Of a stretch of 64,000 nucleotides of DNA, positions 17,294 to 25,560 are shown one piece after another; positions within the stretch are counted from its first letter, which is position 1, and each line of letters opens with the position of its first letter. A model generated the notes under the pieces. That model saw only the letters and a program-made list of their open reading frames with translations, did no database searches and was not told the origin of the DNA. The stretch is from Streptococcus timonensis (lineage in GTDB: Bacteria; Bacillota; Bacilli; Lactobacillales; Streptococcaceae), in NCBI RefSeq assembly GCF_900095845.1, contig NZ_FMIX01000004.1, positions 379,501 through 443,500 of the forward strand. Direction: 5' to 3'. Made by a program: the position numbers and the translations under genes.

Positions 17294-17302
17294 TGATAAA
17301 AT
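17294..17302 (+). promoter_or_regulatory. fba promoter (extended -10)
   Basis: TGA-TAAAAT (17294-17302), with no clear -35. The leader is about 40 nt and contains GGGATGTCCC and a perfect AGGAGG at 17336-17341. Confidence 0.5.
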
Positions 17303-17349
17303 GAACAATGTAATGGGATGTCCCAAAAAATATATAGGAGGCCTGACAA

Positions 17350-18231
17350 ATGGCAATCGTTTCAGCAGAAAAATTTGTCCAAGCAGCTCGTGACAACGGT
17401 TATGCAGTTGGTGGATTTAACACAAACAACCTTGAGTGGACTCAAGCTATCTTGCGCGCAGCAGAAGCTAAAAAAGCTCCAGTTTTGATCCAAACTTCAA
17501 TGGGTGCTGCTAAATACATGGGTGGTTACAAAGTTGCTCGCAACTTGATCGCTAACCTTGTTGAATCAATGGGTATCACTGTACCAGTAGCTATCCACCT
17601 TGACCACGGTCACTACGAAGATGCACTTGAGTGTATCGAAGTTGGTTACACTTCAATCATGTTTGACGGTTCACACCTTCCAGTTGAAGAAAACCTTAAA
17701 TTGGCTAAGGAAGTTGTTGAAAAAGCACACGCTAAAGGTATCTCAGTAGAAGCTGAAGTTGGTACTATCGGTGGTGAAGAAGATGGAATCATCGGTAAAG
17801 GTGAATTGGCTCCAATCGAAGACGCTAAAGCAATGGTTGCAACTGGTATTGACTTCTTGGCAGCTGGTATCGGTAACATCCACGGTCCTTACCCTGCAAA
17901 CTGGGAAGGTCTTGACCTTGACCACTTGCAAAAATTGACAGAAGCTCTTCCAGGCTTCCCAATCGTATTGCACGGTGGATCAGGTATTCCTGATGACCAA
18001 ATCCAAGCAGCTATCAAACTTGGTGTTGCTAAAGTTAACGTTAACACTGAATGCCAAATCGCATTCGCTAACGCAACTCGTAAATTTGCTCGTGACTACG
18101 AAGCAAACGAAGCAGAATACGACAAGAAGAAACTCTTCGACCCACGTAAATTCTTGGCTGACGGTGTAAAAGCTATCCAAGCATCAGTTGAAGAACGTAT
18201 CGACGTATTCGGTTCAGAAGGTAAAGCTTAA
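17350..18231 (+). CDS. fba: class II fructose-bisphosphate aldolase
   Basis: Zinc-dependent glycolytic enzyme splitting fructose 1,6-bisphosphate into glyceraldehyde 3-phosphate and dihydroxyacetone phosphate. The 293-residue protein shows HLDHGHY with catalytic Asp85 and zinc ligand His86. Further conserved pieces are VEAEVGTIGG, GNIHGPY (second zinc His) and VLHGGSGIPD. Codon use is visibly biased to a few favoured codons (GGT, GAA, AAA, CTT, GCT), as expected of one of the most abundant proteins. It is monocistronic, with strong ribosome site and terminator. Confidence 0.97.
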   Translation: MAIVSAEKFVQAARDNGYAVGGFNTNNLEWTQAILRAAEAKKAPVLIQTSMGAAKYMGGYKVARNLIANLVESMGITVPVAIHLDHGHYEDALECIEVGYTSIMFDGSHLPVEENLKLAKEVVEKAHAKGISVEAEVGTIGGEEDGIIGKGELAPIEDAKAMVATGIDFLAAGIGNIHGPYPANWEGLDLDHLQKLTEALPGFPIVLHGGSGIPDDQIQAAIKLGVAKVNVNTECQIAFANATRKFARDYEANEAEYDKKKLFDPRKFLADGVKAIQASVEERIDVFGSEGKA

Positions 18232-18254
18232 TCTAGCTGAACAATACAAAATGA

Positions 18255-18280
18255 AACCCGCCTGTAAAGGTGGGTTTTTT
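18255..18280 (+). terminator. fba terminator
   Basis: AACCCGCCT (18255-18263), loop GTAA, AGGTGGGTT (18268-18276) with one G-T pair, then a T run. Confidence 0.88.
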
Positions 18281-18325
18281 GTGTTGCTTTTATAGAGAAT
18301 ATACTTAAGACTACTATATACTAAG

Positions 18326-18354
18326 TTGCTAAAAGAGTCTAATTTTTGTACAAT
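18326..18354 (+). promoter_or_regulatory. promoter of the alpha/beta hydrolase gene, predicted leaderless
   Basis: TTGCTA (18326-18331), 17 bp, TACAAT (18349-18354), then six bases (AATGCT) and the ATG at 18361. No Shine-Dalgarno is present. Confidence 0.65.
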
Positions 18355-18360
18355 AATGCT

Positions 18361-19290
18361 ATGAAAATACTGAAAAAATCAGCCCTTGTCTTTCTTAGTT
18401 TCCTTATCTTATTTTTAGTAGGGACATTTATCTTTCATCGTATCAGCTTAGAAAAGGAACAAGCCTCTCTAACTCCTATGGGTAAAACTGTTCTTGTCAA
18501 TGGGCATCAAATGAATGTTTATGTTCAAGGTGAAGGATCTGAGACGATAGTGTTTCTTTCAGGTGCTGGTATTGTTTCACCTATATTAGACTTTAAGAAT
18601 CTAACAGATTCCCTATCAAAGAATTATAAAATTGTCGTAGTCGAGAGAGCTGGCTATGGTTATAGCGAGGATAGTAATTATTCCAGAGATGTGATGGAAG
18701 TTTTGTCTGAGACACGTCAAGCTATATCACAAGCAAATATATCAGGACCTTTTATCATTCTGTCTCATTCAATGGCTAGTCTTGAAAGTCTGGCTTGGCA
18801 GGAAAAGTATCCTGATGAAGTGAAAGCCTTGGTTGGTCTGGATTGGGCATTACCAGCAAGTTATGAGGATTTAAAGGGAAATCAGGCCTTACTTACTGTG
18901 GCCTATTGGAGCAGTAAGATTGGCTTATTACGCTATTTCCCTGAGTCCTTCTATATAAAAAATCCAACTCTGACTGAAGCTGAACGACAACAATATAAAT
19001 TACTAGCATATAAGCAGTTGATGTCACAAGCCATGCTTCATGAATCCCGTTTGGCAAAGGAAAATGCCAAGAAAGTTCCATCTAGTATTAATCTGAAAAT
19101 TCCCACCTTATTACTGGTTTCTAACGGTGAAGGCACGACCTTTAGCCAATCAGAATGGCAGCATTATGCAGAGACATTTGCTAGTGGCCAGTCTAATGTT
19201 CAAGTCATCTATATGGATGTGCCTCACGAACTTTATCATTATCAAAGTCATGAAATAGTTTCTCAGACTGAAGATTTTTTAACAAAGTAA
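18361..19290 (+). CDS. membrane-anchored alpha/beta hydrolase
   Basis: Predicted serine hydrolase of 309 residues. It has an N-terminal membrane anchor (about 6-26) that places the catalytic domain outside the cell, an HG-like loop after 'TIVFLSGAG', a nucleophile elbow SHSMA (variant of G-x-S-x-G) and a C-terminal His in 'DVPHELYHY'. Substrate unknown. The start is placed at the ATG at 18361, six bases after a -10 box. The frame also opens at TTG 18346, but that lies inside the promoter. Confidence 0.82.
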   Translation: MKILKKSALVFLSFLILFLVGTFIFHRISLEKEQASLTPMGKTVLVNGHQMNVYVQGEGSETIVFLSGAGIVSPILDFKNLTDSLSKNYKIVVVERAGYGYSEDSNYSRDVMEVLSETRQAISQANISGPFIILSHSMASLESLAWQEKYPDEVKALVGLDWALPASYEDLKGNQALLTVAYWSSKIGLLRYFPESFYIKNPTLTEAERQQYKLLAYKQLMSQAMLHESRLAKENAKKVPSSINLKIPTLLLVSNGEGTTFSQSEWQHYAETFASGQSNVQVIYMDVPHELYHYQSHEIVSQTEDFLTK

Positions 19291-19345
19291 CTGTTATTTA
19301 GAAAGATATTTTGAACTGATGCCAATAATTGAGAGGTGACATTTT

Positions 19346-19891
19346 ATGAAGAACACTTTTATTTTACTTAGACATGCTCATTCAAGATTCTCGAGTGATG
19401 ATTTTAATAGAACATTATCGGAAAAAGGATTTTCTTCTCTTGAACAGTTGGAGTTTTTAAATGCTTGTAAAATAGATTACTTTATTTCAAGCCCTTATAA
19501 GCGAGCTTTTGAGACAGTAAATAGTTCTCCCGTTCAATTTGATAAGATAGTACTTGATAATCGTTTACGTGAAAGAAAATTATCCTCAAGATTTATTGAA
19601 GATACTGAGTTTGAAAAAACAATTCAATATTTATGGCAAAACCCAGATAAATCTCTCATTGGAGGCGAGTCCAATCGAGAAGCATTAAATAGAATTTTAG
19701 ATTTATTTGCGGACTTGGAAGAAAGGTATTCAGATAAAACCATTTTACTGAGTTCTCATGGAAATTTGCTAGGAATCTTAATCAATCATTTTGATTCAAG
19801 TTTTGATTATAAAAAATGGGAACAGATGACCTTTCCAGATTGCTTTCTAGTTGATAGAAATGGGATTGTGAAAAGAATTATGAAAGATTAG
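19346..19891 (+). CDS. histidine phosphatase family protein
   Basis: Predicted cytoplasmic phosphatase of 181 residues in the phosphoglycerate mutase-like superfamily. It has the phosphoacceptor motif LLRHAHSR (His10; the usual RHG is RHA here), the SSPYKRAFET segment and a second catalytic His in LLSSHGNLLG. Substrate unknown. The start follows GAGAGGTGA. The gene is separated from the preceding hydrolase by 55 bp without a terminator, so the two may be cotranscribed. Confidence 0.85.
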   Translation: MKNTFILLRHAHSRFSSDDFNRTLSEKGFSSLEQLEFLNACKIDYFISSPYKRAFETVNSSPVQFDKIVLDNRLRERKLSSRFIEDTEFEKTIQYLWQNPDKSLIGGESNREALNRILDLFADLEERYSDKTILLSSHGNLLGILINHFDSSFDYKKWEQMTFPDCFLVDRNGIVKRIMKD

Positions 19892-19951
19892 TTCTTTGAT
19901 TAAATAGTAATTCATATTGATCAAAATAGTTTGCCTTTTTACAATTCGTAG

Positions 19952-19975
19952 CCTGCCCCTAATGGCAGGTTTTTT
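19952..19975 (+). terminator. terminator after the histidine phosphatase gene
   Basis: CCTGCC (19952-19957), loop CCTAAT, GGCAGG (19964-19969), then TTTTTT. Confidence 0.88.
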
Positions 19976-20066
19976 GGTGTCTTAAGGAAACTATTTAACA
20001 GAATTTTTGATTAAAAGCATTATTTTAAGAGAGAAATATCTAATTTCATAATCTATAAGCAAACGC

Positions 20067-20151
20067 TTGCATTCTTTTTTTTATTGGACTATAATAGGTT
20101 GGTATAAATCCTTCTGTAATAATATTGAGAAGGTGTAGAAAGTAAGGATTT
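20067..20151 (+). promoter_or_regulatory. promoter and leader of the ABC-2 exporter operon
   Basis: TTGCAT (20067-20072), 17 bp, TATAAT (20090-20095). The leader of about 100 nt holds two competing inverted repeats that share CCTT: CCTTCT (20110-20115) / AGAAGG (20128-20133), and AAATCCTT (20106-20113) / AAGGATTT (20144-20151). Apart from this and the upstream terminator, the gap 19892-20204 shows nothing else. Confidence 0.65.
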
Positions 20152-20204
20152 AGAATATTTGTAGTCAAAAAGACAATGTTGTTTCTTACGATAAGGAGAT
20201 AGAT

Positions 20205-21197
20205 ATGGCAATGATAGAAGTGCAACATCTTCAGAAAAATTTTGTGAAGACTGTTAAGGAACCGGGCTTGAAGGGAGCTTTGCGCTCCTTTATTCATCCT
20301 GAAAAGCAGACCTTTGAAGCGGTCAAGGATTTAACCTTTGAAGTTCCAAAAGGGCAGATTTTAGGATTTATCGGGGCAAATGGTGCTGGGAAGTCGACAA
20401 CTATCAAAATGCTGACAGGAATTTTGAAGCCCACATCTGGCTATTGTCGGATTAACGGCAAGATTCCCCAGGACAATCGCCAAGATTATGTCAAGGATAT
20501 TGGAGTCGTTTTCGGACAACGCACCCAGCTATGGTGGGATTTGGCACTGCAAGAGACCTACACGGTCTTGAAGGAAATTTACGATGTACCGGACTCGCTT
20601 TTCCATAAGCGCATGGACTTTTTGAATGAAGTTTTGGATTTGAAGGATTTTATCAAGGACCCCGTGCGAACTCTTTCACTTGGGCAACGGATGCGTGCGG
20701 ATATTGCAGCTTCCTTGCTTCACAATCCCAAAGTTCTCTTTTTAGATGAGCCGACCATTGGTTTGGACGTTTCGGTCAAGGATAACATTCGTCGGGCAAT
20801 TAGTCAGATCAATCAAGAGGAAAAGACAACTATTCTCTTGACTACTCATGATTTGGGTGATATTGAGCAACTCTGTGATCGGATTTTTATGATTGACAAG
20901 GGGCAAGAGATTTTTGATGGAACGGTTAGCCAGCTCAAGGAGACCTTTGGCAAGATGAAGACTCTTTCCTTTGAACTACTACCAGGTCAAAGTCATCTCC
21001 TTTCTCACTATGAAGGTTTTTCGGATATGTCCATTGATAGACAAGGAAACAACCTGTCTATTGAATTTGATAGTTCCCGCTACCAGTCAGCTGATATTAT
21101 CAAGCAAACCTTATCTGATTTTGAAGTCCGTGATTTGAAGATGGTAGATACGGATATTGAAGATATTATCCGTCGCTTCTACCGAAAGGAGCTCTAA
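20205..21197 (+). CDS. ABC-2 type exporter, ATP-binding protein
   Basis: Cytoplasmic ATPase of 330 residues. It has Walker A GANGAGKST near 58-66, a Q loop followed by 'FGQRTQLWWDLALQET', signature LSLGQRMRADIA (a degenerate LSGGQ), Walker B VLFLDEPTIGLD and a switch His (LTTHDLGD). A C-terminal extension of about 90 residues follows. This DrrA-like group pairs with two ABC-2 permeases, and two such permeases follow directly. The cargo (drug, lipid or polysaccharide) cannot be read from sequence. Confidence 0.9.
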   Translation: MAMIEVQHLQKNFVKTVKEPGLKGALRSFIHPEKQTFEAVKDLTFEVPKGQILGFIGANGAGKSTTIKMLTGILKPTSGYCRINGKIPQDNRQDYVKDIGVVFGQRTQLWWDLALQETYTVLKEIYDVPDSLFHKRMDFLNEVLDLKDFIKDPVRTLSLGQRMRADIAASLLHNPKVLFLDEPTIGLDVSVKDNIRRAISQINQEEKTTILLTTHDLGDIEQLCDRIFMIDKGQEIFDGTVSQLKETFGKMKTLSFELLPGQSHLLSHYEGFSDMSIDRQGNNLSIEFDSSRYQSADIIKQTLSDFEVRDLKMVDTDIEDIIRRFYRKEL

Positions 21198-21198
21198 G

Positions 21199-22017
21199 AT
21201 GGTCAAATTGTGGAGACGTTATAAACCCTTTATCAATGCGGGGATTCAGGAGTTGATTACCTATCGAGTCAACTTTATTCTCTATCGGATTGGTGATGTC
21301 ATGGGGGCTTTTGTGGCCTTTTATCTCTGGAAGGCTGTCTTTGATTCTTCGCAAGAGTCTTTGATTCAGGGCTTCAGTATGGCAGATATCACTCTCTACA
21401 TCATCATGAGTTTTGTGACCAATCTTTTGACAAGGTCTGATAGCTCCTTTATGATTGGGGAGGAGGTCAAGGATGGCTCCATTATCATGCGCTTGCTGAG
21501 ACCAGTGCATTTTGCGGCCTCTTACCTTTTCACCGAGCTTGGGTCCAAGTGGTTGATTTTTATCTCTGTTGGATTGCCATTTTTAAGTGTTATTGTTTTG
21601 ATGAAAATCTTATCTGGGCAAGGTATTGTAGAAGTGCTGGGATTAACTGTCCTTTATCTCTTTAGCTTAACTCTGGCTTATCTGATTAACTTTTTCTTTA
21701 ATATCTGCTTTGGATTTTCAGCCTTTGTATTTAAAAATTTATGGGGTTCCAATCTACTCAAGACTTCAATAGTGGCCTTTATGTCTGGAAGTTTAATTCC
21801 CTTGGCTTTTTTTCCGAAAATCGTTTCAGATATTCTATCCTTCTTGCCTTTCTCATCCTTAATTTACACTCCGGTCATGATTATTGTTGGGAAATACGAT
21901 GCCAGTCAGATTCTTCAAGCACTTTTGCTTCAGTTTTTCTGGCTTATAGTGATGGTGGGCTTGTCTCAGTTGATTTGGAAACGAGTCCAGTCATTTATCA
22001 CCATTCAGGGAGGTTAG
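21199..22017 (+). CDS. ABC-2 type exporter permease
   Basis: Membrane subunit of 272 residues with about six predicted helices. The start is the ATG behind GAAAGGAGC (21184-21192), two bases after the ATPase gene ends. The frame extends upstream inside the ATPase gene but that is not coding. It is distantly similar in layout to the next permease, suggesting a heterodimeric channel. Confidence 0.85.
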   Translation: MVKLWRRYKPFINAGIQELITYRVNFILYRIGDVMGAFVAFYLWKAVFDSSQESLIQGFSMADITLYIIMSFVTNLLTRSDSSFMIGEEVKDGSIIMRLLRPVHFAASYLFTELGSKWLIFISVGLPFLSVIVLMKILSGQGIVEVLGLTVLYLFSLTLAYLINFFFNICFGFSAFVFKNLWGSNLLKTSIVAFMSGSLIPLAFFPKIVSDILSFLPFSSLIYTPVMIIVGKYDASQILQALLLQFFWLIVMVGLSQLIWKRVQSFITIQGG

Positions 22018-22018
22018 G

Positions 22019-22804
22019 ATGAAAAAATATCAACGCATGCATCTGATTTTTATCAGACAGTACATCAAGCAAATCATGGAATACAAGGTGGATTTTGTGG
22101 TTGGTGTCTTGGGAGTCTTTCTGACTCAAGGCCTGAACCTCTTGTTTCTTAATGTACTCTTTCAACACATCCCCTCGCTAGAAGGTTGGACCTTTCAAGA
22201 GATTGCCTTTATCTATGGATTTTCCTTAATTCCAAAGGGATTAGATCATCTCTTTTTTGACAATCTCTGGGCTTTAGGTCAACGACTAGTTCGAAAAGGG
22301 GAGTTTGACAAGTATCTTACTCGACCCATCAATCCTCTCTTCCATATCCTCGTTGAGACCTTTCAGATTGATGCCTTGGGTGAACTTTTGGTCGGTGGAA
22401 TTTTACTAGCGACAACGGCGACTAGCATTGCTTGGACTCTTCCAAAATTCCTGATTTTTCTAGTTTGTATTCCTTTTGCGACCTTGATTTATACTTCCTT
22501 GAAAATTGCAACAGCCAGCATCGCTTTTTGGACCAAGCAGTCAGGTGCCATGATTTACATTTTCTATATGTTTAATGATTTTGCTAAGTACCCGATTTCC
22601 ATTTACAATTCGCTCCTTCGTTGGTTAATTAGCTTTATTGTGCCTTTCGCCTTTACGGCCTACTATCCTGCCAGCTATTTCTTGCAGGATAAGGATGTCT
22701 TATTTAATATTGGTGGTTTGATTCTGATTTCCCTTGTTTTCTTTGTTATTTCCCTCAAACTTTGGGACAGGGGGTTGGATGCCTACGAAAGTGCTGGTTC
22801 TTAA
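22019..22804 (+). CDS. ABC-2 type exporter permease
   Basis: Second membrane subunit of the exporter, 261 residues, with about six predicted helices. It begins one base after the stop of the previous permease (ribosome site GGGAGG inside that gene), so the three genes form one tightly packed operon. A terminator follows at once. Confidence 0.85.
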   Translation: MKKYQRMHLIFIRQYIKQIMEYKVDFVVGVLGVFLTQGLNLLFLNVLFQHIPSLEGWTFQEIAFIYGFSLIPKGLDHLFFDNLWALGQRLVRKGEFDKYLTRPINPLFHILVETFQIDALGELLVGGILLATTATSIAWTLPKFLIFLVCIPFATLIYTSLKIATASIAFWTKQSGAMIYIFYMFNDFAKYPISIYNSLLRWLISFIVPFAFTAYYPASYFLQDKDVLFNIGGLILISLVFFVISLKLWDRGLDAYESAGS

Positions 22805-22813
22805 AAATAAATA

Positions 22814-22843
22814 AAGCCTTGTCTCAGGACAGGCTTCTTTTTT
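22814..22843 (+). terminator. terminator of the ABC-2 exporter operon
   Basis: AAGCCTTGTC (22814-22823), loop TCAG, GACAGGCTT (22828-22836) with one bulged T, then TCTTTTTT. Confidence 0.85.
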
Positions 22844-22901
22844 CCATTTTATAAAATCCTGACCACATAGTCTGCGATGTCTACCAGATAGGCAAAACCT
22901 A

Positions 22902-22930
22902 TTGTTTGCGATTTTTATTTTTGTTATAGT
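22902..22930 (+). promoter_or_regulatory. promoter of the small membrane protein gene
   Basis: TTGTTT (22902-22907), 17 bp, TATAGT (22925-22930) with TG extension. Confidence 0.7.
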
Positions 22931-22986
22931 AGTAATTGTCAAGGGGAGATTAAGCTTCCTAACAAAATAGAAAATGAGGTTATATC

Positions 22987-23292
22987 ATGAAAAAAGTAGT
23001 AGGTATCGGATTTTTAGTCGTTGCAGCAGCAGTCTTGTATTTTGGATTAGTTGGATGGCCAAGTTTGGATGTTAACATCTGGGCACTTTTTCCAGTAGGT
23101 CTATTCTTATTCTTTACTCTTGAGAATTTGGTTAAAAAAGATTATAAGGCCAGTCTCATGAGCTTGATTATTGCCTTTATCATTGCAAATGCTATTTTTG
23201 ACATCTTGCCACTTTCAAGTGGTTTAGTTATCGGTGCAGGGGTGCTGGCTTGCGTGGGAATTGGATTTCTATTTCAAGAAACTAACAATTAA
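22987..23292 (+). CDS. small four-helix membrane protein (LiaI/LiaF-TM-like)
   Basis: A 101-residue very hydrophobic protein with about four membrane segments and almost no soluble part. The layout resembles the LiaF N-terminal / LiaI type membrane proteins of cell-envelope stress systems. That assignment is by shape only and no regulator sits beside it. It has its own promoter, ribosome site (GAGGT) and terminator, so it is probably a real, separately expressed gene. Confidence 0.7.
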   Translation: MKKVVGIGFLVVAAAVLYFGLVGWPSLDVNIWALFPVGLFLFFTLENLVKKDYKASLMSLIIAFIIANAIFDILPLSSGLVIGAGVLACVGIGFLFQETNN

Positions 23293-23298
23293 AAGATT

Positions 23299-23329
23299 AA
23301 AAAAGCCTCGAGTTATCTCGGGGCTTTTT
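23299..23329. terminator. bidirectional terminator
   Basis: AAAAAGCCTCGAG / CTCGGGGCTTTTT with loop TTAT and one T-G pair. It lies between two convergent genes. Confidence 0.88.
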
Positions 23330-23332
23330 GCT

Positions 23333-24970
23333 TTATTTACCAGCATAGTATTGTTGAATACCTTTGACGATACCTTTAACTAGTTTATTTTGATAGGCAT
23401 CATTGCGGATACGTTGATTCTCATCGAAGTTACTCATATATCCTAATTCAAGTAAGACAGCAGGTTTATTAGTTTCTCTAAGAACAGCAAAACTTCCATG
23501 CAGTAGTCCAGCATTTTTGGCACCTGTTTCAGCTAAAAGTGAAGAATGGATAGCTGCTGCTAATCGGTTGCTCTCACTAATGCGGTCTGGATGATTATGC
23601 CATTGAGAATTAATCTTTGTAGGGTAATCAGGGTTTTGTTCATAAGAATATGTTTGAATACCACTGACGTTCGAAGCAGAATTACTTGTAGCATTGAAGT
23701 GAATACTAATAAACATGTCAGCATTGGTCTTATTGACCATTTTCGAACGCTCAGTTACAAAATCAACATAAACATCGCTCTCACGAGAAGTTAGAACAGT
23801 GTATCCAAGTCCTTCCAGTTCTTTACGAAGTTTTTTGTAAACTTGCATGTTCAAGTCTTTTTCAGCAATGTTATAGTAAAATGCACCGGAGTCTCGACCA
23901 CCATGACCTGGATCTATGAAAATAACTTTGGTATACTTACCTTTTTCAAATGCTGGAGTTCCTGAAAGTTCCGCAATCCATTTTCCGTTACTTTGGAATT
24001 GGTGGGTTTTTCCATTGATTTTATAATTTCCAGTGACATAGACACCATCATCTTTTAGGTAGTACCATGCTTTATAAGAAGAATCATAAATCCATTCGTT
24101 TTTGGCCATAAAACCACCAGATTTTAGATAATATGAACCAATCCATTCATTTGCTGCATATGTTCCACCAGCTTTTAAATAGAACCAGCTATTGTAAGTT
24201 TTGTCGAAAATCCACTCTTTATTAGCCATAGCTCCACTTGCTTTAAGGAAATAGTTTCCTTTCCATTGGTTGCTGGCCATAGCACCTTCAGAGTTAAAGA
24301 AGTACCAAGTATTTTCAATGTTTTCCCATTTTAGTTGGGTTGGTTTTCCAGATGCTTGAGCATAGTACCATTGTTCGTTAATCTTTACCCAAGAATTAGT
24401 GGCCATAGCACCACTATTTGAGAAAAGATAGCCATTAAAGATTGTGTTGCTCAACATAATCCCATTTTTGTCGAAGTAGTACCAAGAATTTCCGATTTTT
24501 TCCCATTTTTCTTGAGAAATCTTACCAGAAGAATTTGAGTAGTACCATTTGTCAGTTAACTTAATCCAACCTCCACTAGCCATAACACCATCATTGTCAA
24601 ATGCATAGCCATCAAAGGTAGTGTTGCTAATACGGTTACCATCTTTGTCGAAGTAGTACCATTTACCTTGGATTTGTTTCCATTTGGTGACGGGCTTATT
24701 ATTTTCATAGAAGCGCCACTGATTATCTTCTTGTATCCAACCATCCTTTTTTGTCTCAGATACTTTAGCTTCTTCTTTAGGTTTGCTGGCAGGAGGAGTG
24801 TTTGTAGTTGTTGTTTGTTCCTCACTCGATGGCAGTTCTATTTTTTCTTTAACTTCAGTTGCCTTATCCCTGATAGTAGTTTCTACTATTTTAGAATCTT
24901 CAGCAAAAACAGGACTAGTCAATCCTAAAACTGAAAGTGTGATGGCACTTGCCACAATTGTTTTTTTCAC
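23333..24970 (-). CDS. choline-binding N-acetylmuramoyl-L-alanine amidase (Amidase_3)
   Basis: Secreted peptidoglycan hydrolase of 545 residues. It has a signal peptide (1-23, cleavage after VFA) and a Thr/Glu/Pro-rich linker (24-75). About ten aromatic choline-binding repeats follow (about 77-330; units such as KWYYFDKDG and SWYYFDKNG). A C-terminal zinc amidase domain covers about 345-545. Metal ligands are His356 (DPGHGG), Glu370 and His424 (SIHFNA), and Glu508 (LLELGYMSN) is the catalytic acid. It should cut between MurNAc and L-Ala while held on phosphocholine of teichoic acids. It differs from LytA in catalytic family and in having the choline module before the enzyme domain. The start is GTG behind AGGAG. 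Confidence 0.92.
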   Translation of the reverse strand: MKKTIVASAITLSVLGLTSPVFAEDSKIVETTIRDKATEVKEKIELPSSEEQTTTTNTPPASKPKEEAKVSETKKDGWIQEDNQWRFYENNKPVTKWKQIQGKWYYFDKDGNRISNTTFDGYAFDNDGVMASGGWIKLTDKWYYSNSSGKISQEKWEKIGNSWYYFDKNGIMLSNTIFNGYLFSNSGAMATNSWVKINEQWYYAQASGKPTQLKWENIENTWYFFNSEGAMASNQWKGNYFLKASGAMANKEWIFDKTYNSWFYLKAGGTYAANEWIGSYYLKSGGFMAKNEWIYDSSYKAWYYLKDDGVYVTGNYKINGKTHQFQSNGKWIAELSGTPAFEKGKYTKVIFIDPGHGGRDSGAFYYNIAEKDLNMQVYKKLRKELEGLGYTVLTSRESDVYVDFVTERSKMVNKTNADMFISIHFNATSNSASNVSGIQTYSYEQNPDYPTKINSQWHNHPDRISESNRLAAAIHSSLLAETGAKNAGLLHGSFAVLRETNKPAVLLELGYMSNFDENQRIRNDAYQNKLVKGIVKGIQQYYAGK

Positions 24971-25018
24971 TAAATTATTCTCCTATTTAAATTTTTTATA
25001 ATAATCTTTAACATACTA

Positions 25019-25027
25019 AGTATATCA
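25019..25027 (-). promoter_or_regulatory. promoter of the choline-binding amidase gene
   Basis: Minus strand extended -10 TGA-TATACT. An inverted repeat, AAGCACTT (25031-25038) / AAGTGCTT (25046-25053), covers the expected -35 region. It may be an operator, or the terminator of the upstream DUF3397-like gene, since T residues follow it on the minus strand. Confidence 0.6.
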
Positions 25028-25092
25028 GAAAAGCACTTGTAAAGTAAGTGCTTTGTTTCTATTTTTCAAAATGAAATACATGAAATGAAGGT

Positions 25093-25446
25093 TTATGGCA
25101 TCAAAAAGATTTGAACTATCATGATGATATAAATAAGAAAAGTAACCAAAAAGCCGGCTCTCCAAAAGAATTTAATAAACTTCGGATAGTAAAAACTACG
25201 TTTTTTGATAAGAAAGAAAAAGACTAAAATAATTGCTAGTAAGGACAAAACTATCCCAAGTACAGGGAGGTAATTGTGGGTAAATGCCTTTGCAGTAATT
25301 AAATAATATTCAAAAATTAAAAATGGAAAGGCTAAATCAGCAAAATTAATACCTTTTGTCTTTAGTTTAAAAAATCTGCTAATAATAATAGCTAAAGCTA
25401 TGGTTAAAACCAAAAGCAAAACGGAAGCAAGTTTTATTAAAATCAT
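25093..25446 (-). CDS. DUF3397-like four-helix membrane protein
   Basis: A 117-residue membrane protein of unknown function with four predicted helices (about 4-24, 37-55, 61-82, 94-115) and short basic loops. It resembles the DUF3397 family of Firmicutes membrane proteins. No ribosome site precedes the ATG. Instead an extended -10 (TGA-TACAAT) ends six bases upstream, predicting a leaderless mRNA. It lies between yihY and the amidase gene and is transcribed separately from both. Confidence 0.75.
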   Translation of the reverse strand: MILIKLASVLLLVLTIALAIIISRFFKLKTKGINFADLAFPFLIFEYYLITAKAFTHNYLPVLGIVLSLLAIILVFFFLIKKRSFYYPKFIKFFWRAGFLVTFLIYIIMIVQIFLMP

Positions 25447-25452
25447 ATCATT

Positions 25453-25461
25453 ATTGTATCA
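25453..25461 (-). promoter_or_regulatory. promoter of the DUF3397-like gene, predicted leaderless
   Basis: Minus strand TGA-TACAAT, then AATGAT, then the start ATG at 25446. The sequence around it (ACAATAATG-A-TATGA) closely matches that of the alpha/beta hydrolase gene (ACAATAATG-C-TATGA). Confidence 0.65.
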
Positions 25462-25560
25462 TAAAGTTTTGATAAAAGAAATCTTAGTCCTTTGATTAAT
25501 TAACCTTTTAAATCCAGTCTTAAAATAGTAGTTAAAAATGCTATTTATGTTCTTACAAAA

